Source: Acidimicrobiales bacterium (GTDB lineage Bacteria; Actinomycetota; Acidimicrobiia; Acidimicrobiales; Palsa-688). Taken from it: DNA of 9,463 bases. The notes under the pieces were generated by a model that worked only from the letters and a program-made list of their open reading frames with translations, was not told the origin of the DNA and did no database searches. Positions 6,000 through 9,463 of the stretch are shown piece by piece. The number at the start of each line of letters is the position of its first letter. Within the stretch, counting starts at the first letter, position 1. The stretch spans positions 1 through 9,463 of the forward strand of contig JASHVH010000108.1 of assembly GCA_030039575.1 (NCBI GenBank), written 5' to 3'. Both the position numbers and the translations under genes were made by a program.

Positions 6000-6020
6000 C
6001 GGCGCCCCGCCGGGGCGCTG
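6000..6020. terminator. Strong GC hairpin before hom
   Basis: GCGCCCC (6002-6008) pairs perfectly with GGGGCGC (6012-6018) around a three-base GCC loop. One G-T and one C-G pair extend it to nine base pairs. No T-run follows, so it may act as a pause, an mRNA 3'-end stabiliser for lysA, or part of the hom leader. Confidence 0.4.
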
Positions 6021-6091
6021 CGTGTCTCAGGCCGCACTAGACGGGAAGCCGGTGGCCAACCTCGCCGGCCGCTAGATAGCCTTGCGCAGTC

Positions 6092-7546
6092 ATGGGAGCA
6101 AGTCAGAGCCCTCGCCCGCCTGAAGGGCTTGACCGCGCCGATGAGCTGAACGACCTCGGTACGGCCCCCGGCACGCCGGCCGGCGCCGACACTCGTACGG
6201 GCGATGGCACCCGCCCCACCATCCGCGTGGGCGTCCTGGGCTGCGGCAACGTCGGGGCCGCCGTGGCCCGCTTCCTGCTGACCGACGACAAGCGCATTGC
6301 CGAACGCACCGGAGTGCAGCTCGAGCTGGCCAAGGTGGCTGTCCGCTCCGCTACGAAGGAGCGCGACGTCCCCGGCGTCGAGGCCCTCCTCACGACTGAT
6401 GCCATCTCCATCGTGACCGACCCCTCGATCGACGTCGTCGTCGAGGTCATGGGGGGTATCTCACCCACCCGCGACCTCGTGCTGCAGGCCCTGCGCAATG
6501 GCAAGCCGGTGGTCACCGCCAACAAGGAACTGCTGGCCAACCACGGGGCAGAACTCTGGGACACCGCCGGCGCGGCGGGCGTGGACCTGCTGTTCGAAGC
6601 GTCGGTGGCCGGCGGGATACCGCTCATCAGGGCGTTGCGCGAATCCCTCGCCGGCGAACGCATCCACCGGGTCATGGGCATCGTGAACGGTACGACCAAC
6701 TACATCCTGACCCGAATGGCCGCCTCGGGGGCCAGTTACCAGGAGGCGCTGTCCGAGGCGCAGAGCCTTGGTTTCGCCGAGCGGGACCCGACGGCCGACG
6801 TCGAGGGTTTCGACGCTGCCGCCAAGGCCGCCATCCTGGCCAACGTCGCCTTCGGGGCCAAAGTCGTGGCGGGCGACGTCTACCGGGAGGGCATCTCCGC
6901 CCTCAACCTGCAGGATTTCGAGGCCGCCAGGCGGCTCGGCTTCGCCATCAGGTTGCTGGCGGTGGTCGAGGCCGGCCCCGACGGCGCCCTCGGCGTCCGG
7001 GTCCACCCCGCCATGGTCCCCCAGGAGCACCCACTGGCCGCGGTTAGGGACTCGTTCAACGCCGTTTTCGTGGAGGGCGAAGCGGTGGGCCAGTTGATGC
7101 TGTTCGGGCGGGGCGCCGGCGGGCTCCCGACTGCCAGCGCGGTCATCGGCGACCTGGTGGACGCGGCCCATAACCTGACCGTAAAGGGTGTGGCCCGGAA
7201 GCTGGAGCTACACCAGGTGGCCATCAGTCCCATCGACGACCTGCGCTGCGCCTACTACCTGAGCCTCTTTGTAGCGGACCGCCCGGGCGTCCTTTCGGCC
7301 ATCTCCGGCGTCCTCGGCCACCACAACGTCTCGGTGCGGTCGATGGAACAGGACGCTCCCGAACCGGAGGGAGTTCTTCCCGGCGCCGGGGCCGGCACGG
7401 GAGACGAACCTAGGGCCGGGCAGGCTCACCTGGTGTTCGTCACGCACCCCGCCTACGAGCGCGACATGCAGGCCTGCCTGCACGAGATGCGCCGCCTCGA
7501 GGCCGTGAGGCGCATCGGCGGGCTGGTCAGAGTAGTAGGCACTTGA
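6092..7546 (+). CDS. hom: Homoserine dehydrogenase with ACT domain
   Basis: NAD(P)H-dependent reduction of aspartate semialdehyde to homoserine, the branch point to threonine and methionine. Rossmann domain with GVLGCGNVG (G50, G52, G55). K145 lies in TANKE, the NGTTNYI motif begins at N199, and the family signature around [19 protein letters not shown] carries the catalytic D241 and K245. A C-terminal ACT domain (about 384-484, with [14 protein letters not shown]) is expected to give feedback control, usually by threonine. Oddities: about 42 extra Pro/Gly/Asp-rich residues before the Rossmann strand, and a Gly/Pro/Glu-rich insert of about 20 residues inside the ACT domain (about 425-447). 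The ATG at 6092 is the first possible after an in-frame TAG at 6077, so no longer start exists, but it has no clear ribosome site. Its stop overlaps the thrC start. Confidence 0.96.
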   Translation: MGASQSPRPPEGLDRADELNDLGTAPGTPAGADTRTGDGTRPTIRVGVLGCGNVGAAVARFLLTDDKRIAERTGVQLELAKVAVRSATKERDVPGVEALLTTDAISIVTDPSIDVVVEVMGGISPTRDLVLQALRNGKPVVTANKELLANHGAELWDTAGAAGVDLLFEASVAGGIPLIRALRESLAGERIHRVMGIVNGTTNYILTRMAASGASYQEALSEAQSLGFAERDPTADVEGFDAAAKAAILANVAFGAKVVAGDVYREGISALNLQDFEAARRLGFAIRLLAVVEAGPDGALGVRVHPAMVPQEHPLAAVRDSFNAVFVEGEAVGQLMLFGRGAGGLPTASAVIGDLVDAAHNLTVKGVARKLELHQVAISPIDDLRCAYYLSLFVADRPGVLSAISGVLGHHNVSVRSMEQDAPEPEGVLPGAGAGTGDEPRAGQAHLVFVTHPAYERDMQACLHEMRRLEAVRRIGGLVRVVGT

Positions 7547-8592
7547 GCCCCTCGCTCGCCTGGCGGGGAGTCATCGAGGAGTACCGCGACCATCTCCCGG
7601 TGAACGGCACCACCCCGGTGGTCACGCTGCTCGAAGGCGGCACTCCGATGATCGCGGCACCCCGGCTGTCGGCGAGGCTCGGTGCCCACGTCTGGTTGAA
7701 ACTGGAGGGCGCCAACCCGACAGGTTCGTTCAAGGACCGCGGCATGACGGTGGCCATCTCGAAGGCCCTCGAAGACGGGGCCAAGGCGGTCGTCTGCGGT
7801 TCGACCGGGAATACTTCGGCATCTGCCGCTGCTTACGCAGCTAGAGCGGGTTTGGCGTGTGCCGTCCTGATCCCGGACGGGTATATCGCGCTAGGCAAGC
7901 TGGCTCAGGCCTTGGTGCACGGGGCCAGGGTCGTCCAGGTAAGAGGAAATTTCGACCGCGCCCTCGACCTTGTACGCGAACTGGCGTCGACCGAGCCTGT
8001 CACCGTCGTGAACTCCATAAACCCTTACCGGATCGAGGGCCAGAAAACGGGCGCTTTCGAGGTGGTCGACGCTCTAGGTGACGCGCCGGACGTCCACTGC
8101 ATGCCGGTTGGGAACGCCGGCAACATCACTGCGTACTGGAAGGGTTACCGGGAGTACCAGGACGCCGGCAGGGTTTCGGCGCTGCCGAGGATGTTCGGCT
8201 TCCAGGCCGCCGGCGCCGCCCCGATCGTCCTTGGCCACCCGGTGGAGAAACCCGAGACGATAGCGACGGCGATCCGGATCGGGAACCCGGCGTCCTGGTA
8301 CGGGGCCACCGCGGCCGCCTCCGAGTCGGGCGGTTTGATCGACGCCGTCGACGACGACGCCATCCTCGAGGCCTACCGCTTCTTGGCCCGGGAGGAGTCC
8401 GTGTTCTGCGAACCGGCCTCAGCCGCTTCGGTAGCGGGGCTGCTCAAGGTGGGCGTGCCGGCAGGTTGCCGGGTCGTCTGCACCCTTACGGGCCATGGCC
8501 TGAAGGATCCTGACGTGGTCATCGGCCAGGTCGCGGTGCCCCGGGCGGTCGAAGCCGACCTGGTCGCGGTGAAGGAGGAGCTCGCCCTCTAG
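7543..8592 (+). CDS. thrC: Threonine synthase
   Basis: PLP enzyme (fold type II) that converts O-phosphohomoserine to L-threonine. K64 in GSFKDRGMT is the Schiff-base lysine. [18 protein letters not shown] is the conserved substrate/cofactor loop, and GNAGN (190-194) grips the PLP phosphate. [11 protein letters not shown] near the C-terminus completes the family pattern. The 349-residue length fits the short actinobacterial/Bacillus-type enzyme rather than the long plant/yeast form. The TTG start at 7543 overlaps the hom stop as TTGA, implying translational coupling, and the first residues ([16 protein letters not shown]) are exactly where the family begins. GTAGG just upstream is a modest ribosome site. 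thrB, which would make its substrate, does not follow it. Confidence 0.96.
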   Translation: MSPSLAWRGVIEEYRDHLPVNGTTPVVTLLEGGTPMIAAPRLSARLGAHVWLKLEGANPTGSFKDRGMTVAISKALEDGAKAVVCGSTGNTSASAAAYAARAGLACAVLIPDGYIALGKLAQALVHGARVVQVRGNFDRALDLVRELASTEPVTVVNSINPYRIEGQKTGAFEVVDALGDAPDVHCMPVGNAGNITAYWKGYREYQDAGRVSALPRMFGFQAAGAAPIVLGHPVEKPETIATAIRIGNPASWYGATAAASESGGLIDAVDDDAILEAYRFLAREESVFCEPASAASVAGLLKVGVPAGCRVVCTLTGHGLKDPDVVIGQVAVPRAVEADLVAVKEELAL

Positions 8593-8622
8593 GGGTTCCT
8601 GGCGCAACTCTCGCACAGGCGG

Positions 8623-8628
8623 TATTAT
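8623..8628 (+). promoter_or_regulatory. Possible -10 element for a rho promoter
   Basis: TATTAT matches the actinobacterial TANNNT -10 pattern, 31 bases after the thrC stop. There is no good -35 at the proper distance. If it is used, transcription would start near 8635, after the possible leader-peptide ATG at 8627, so the two interpretations exclude each other. Confidence 0.25.
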
Positions 8629-8695
8629 GAACGTGCTCGGCTCTGCGGTACGCACGAGCAGGGCTCTCATCCGGAGCGGGAACTCCCGGGCGTAA
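8627..8695 (+). CDS. Possible 22-aa leader peptide upstream of rho
   Basis: A 22-codon frame from ATG at 8627 to TAA at 8693-8695, preceded by AGGCGG four bases before the ATG. The peptide (begins MNVLGSAVRTSRALI) contains five Arg and four Ser. It is followed within ten bases by the two alternative hairpins at 8705-8761, and rho begins 122 bases after its stop. This is the classical layout of a transcription attenuator or of a translated leader that shields Rho-loading RNA. E. coli rho also has a leader-peptide gene, but I see no sequence relationship. Short frames arise easily by chance, so this is a hypothesis. Confidence 0.33.
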   Translation: MNVLGSAVRTSRALIRSGNSRA

Positions 8696-8704
8696 CCAGT
8701 AGTC

Positions 8705-8761
8705 CAAGGCCCGCCAACGCAGGCGACCAGGCTCATCGGGCTTCTTGAAGACGCTGCCTGG
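8705..8761 (+). promoter_or_regulatory. Two mutually exclusive hairpins in the rho leader
   Basis: Hairpin A pairs CAAG (8705-8708) and GCCCG (8709-8713) with CGGGC (8737-8741) and CTTG (8744-8747), with a two-base bulge. Hairpin B pairs CCAGGC (8727-8732) with GCCTGG (8756-8761) and encloses a smaller CTTC-TT-GAAG hairpin (8741-8750). B's 5' arm lies inside A, so only one can form at a time. No T-run follows either, so any control would be Rho-dependent or translational rather than intrinsic termination. Confidence 0.38.
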
Positions 8762-8817
8762 GTGCTCCGGCCGTTATTTGCAATATTCAGATATTCACAC
8801 CATCACAGGGGTAATCA

Positions 8818-9463
8818 ATGAGCGACCTTCAGCTCGAGCGCTCGGTGCTGGAAGCAAAGGAAAGGGACGAGCTTTTCGCTATCGCCCTGGCCCTTGGTAC
8901 TTCGCCGGCCGCGCGCACCAAGAAGGCAGACCTGGTGTCACAGATACTCCAGGTCACGGGCGTCGAACAAGAGCCGCCGCCCAGCACGCCGAAGCCGCGC
9001 GCGACCCGTTCGCGGCGAGCCGCTCCGGCCACGACAAACGACACACCGCCGGCTGACAACAGCGAGCAGTTGGAGCTGGCCGCCACCAACGGCCACGGGT
9101 CTCAACCGGCTGCTCAAGCCACCGCGACAGAGCAGGCCGGCGAAGCCGTCGCCGGCGCTCCCGCCACCGCGCCGGCCGAGCCGGAGGCCGACGGCGTCGA
9201 GCCCGCCTCCCAACCGGACAAAGACAAAGAGGCTACCGGTGGGGGCGAAGCCCAGGCCGGGGACGGCGCTCAGTCGTCCCAGCGCGGTGACCAAGCCCGT
9301 CAACGCCACGACGTGGAGCCTGGCCTCGGCAACAGCCGTCGCCGGCGCCGGCGCAACCGTGAGAAGGCACCGCGGGGCGCAGAGCGCGAATTCAGCGCCC
9401 AGTCTCCGGAAGTGCCGTATACGGGTGAACTTGTACCTTGTTCGGGCCTATTGGACCTGCGCG
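8818..9463 (+). CDS. rho: Transcription termination factor Rho (N-terminal part, continues past window)
   Basis: Hexameric RNA helicase/ATPase that ends transcription; only the first 215 residues are here, so the ATPase domain is not visible. Residues about 10-45 (LEAKERDELFAIALALG, then KKADLVSQILQ) match the helical Rho N-terminal domain. Residues 46-170 are a low-complexity Ala/Pro/Glu/Gly linker, followed by six arginines (174-179, in NSRRRRRRNRE). Residues 200-215 (PYTGELVPCSGLLDLR) enter the cold-shock-like RNA-binding domain. The disordered, basic insert is typical of actinobacterial Rho and adds RNA contacts. The ATG is fixed by an in-frame TAA at 8812; AGGGG lies seven bases upstream. 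The gene is 225 bp after thrC. Confidence 0.95.
   Translation, partial: MSDLQLERSVLEAKERDELFAIALALGTSPAARTKKADLVSQILQVTGVEQEPPPSTPKPRATRSRRAAPATTNDTPPADNSEQLELAATNGHGSQPAAQATATEQAGEAVAGAPATAPAEPEADGVEPASQPDKDKEATGGGEAQAGDGAQSSQRGDQARQRHDVEPGLGNSRRRRRRNREKAPRGAEREFSAQSPEVPYTGELVPCSGLLDLR

Larger units (their letters stand above)
5734..6091. other. 358-bp non-coding lysA-hom gap with repeats and hairpins
   Basis: No frame here has recognisable protein features, although both strands have open frames. The stretch holds a roughly 20-bp repeat (clear copies at 5803 and 5940, a degraded one at 5844), a TTTTAGC/GCTAAAA hairpin, a hairpin ending in five Ts, and a strong GC hairpin at 6000-6020. It could be a lysA terminator region, a structured leader for hom, or a small mobile-type repeat cluster. 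No promoter is clear in front of hom. Confidence 0.5.

Noticed and set aside
5672..6075. Overlapping open frames on both strands in the lysA-hom gap
   Set aside because: The proteins are low in structure, contain the translated DNA repeats, and have no ribosome site; they are best explained as non-coding GC-rich sequence.
8745..9056. 103-residue open frame overlapping the start of rho
   Set aside because: It lies in another frame of rho. The rho frame has the correct domain order and a fixed start.
1..9463. CRISPR array, insertion sequence, prophage or toxin-antitoxin module
   Set aside because: I found no regularly spaced repeats, transposase or integrase motifs, or recognisable toxin pairs; the short repeats present are too few and irregular.

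Overview
The window is GC-rich DNA with the layout of an actinobacterial chromosome. The strongest pointer is the right half, lysA - hom - thrC - rho on the + strand. This order is typical of Actinobacteria, and the rho start has the long Ala/Pro/Glu-rich and Arg-rich N-terminal insert common in that phylum. The class cannot be fixed from the sequence alone; an Acidimicrobiia-like lineage is my guess.

Left region (1-1870): the C-terminal part of a Fur-family metalloregulator (+), then a tail-to-tail pair of small hypothetical genes on the - strand with an ATGA stop/start overlap, then a stretch with inverted repeats, then an orphan 136-residue hypothetical gene (-) with a very good ribosome binding site. 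Its upstream region holds two direct copies and one inverted copy of a 12-bp motif (GRRCGYAATAAG). A fourth copy lies 0.8 kb away in front of the superoxide dismutase gene.

Middle region (1870-4320): a class I SAM-dependent methyltransferase (-), a divergent Fe/Mn superoxide dismutase (+), a second unrelated class I methyltransferase (-), and a tRNA-Arg(CCG) gene (-) with encoded CCA.

Right region (4369-9463): lysA makes lysine from meso-diaminopimelate. hom makes homoserine from aspartate semialdehyde and carries an ACT regulatory domain. thrC overlaps the hom stop and makes threonine from phosphohomoserine. rho follows and runs off the window. The homoserine kinase gene thrB, often found between thrC and rho in Actinobacteria, is not here. 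Instead there is a 225-bp leader with a possible 22-codon leader peptide and two mutually exclusive RNA hairpins, a layout that would suit attenuation or autoregulation of rho. The 358-bp lysA-hom gap is non-coding and holds several hairpins and a roughly 20-bp repeat present in two clear copies and one degraded copy.

No phage, transposase, CRISPR or toxin-antitoxin system is visible. The most interesting unexplained parts are the rho leader, the lysA-hom repeat/hairpin region and the GRRCGYAATAAG motif set.
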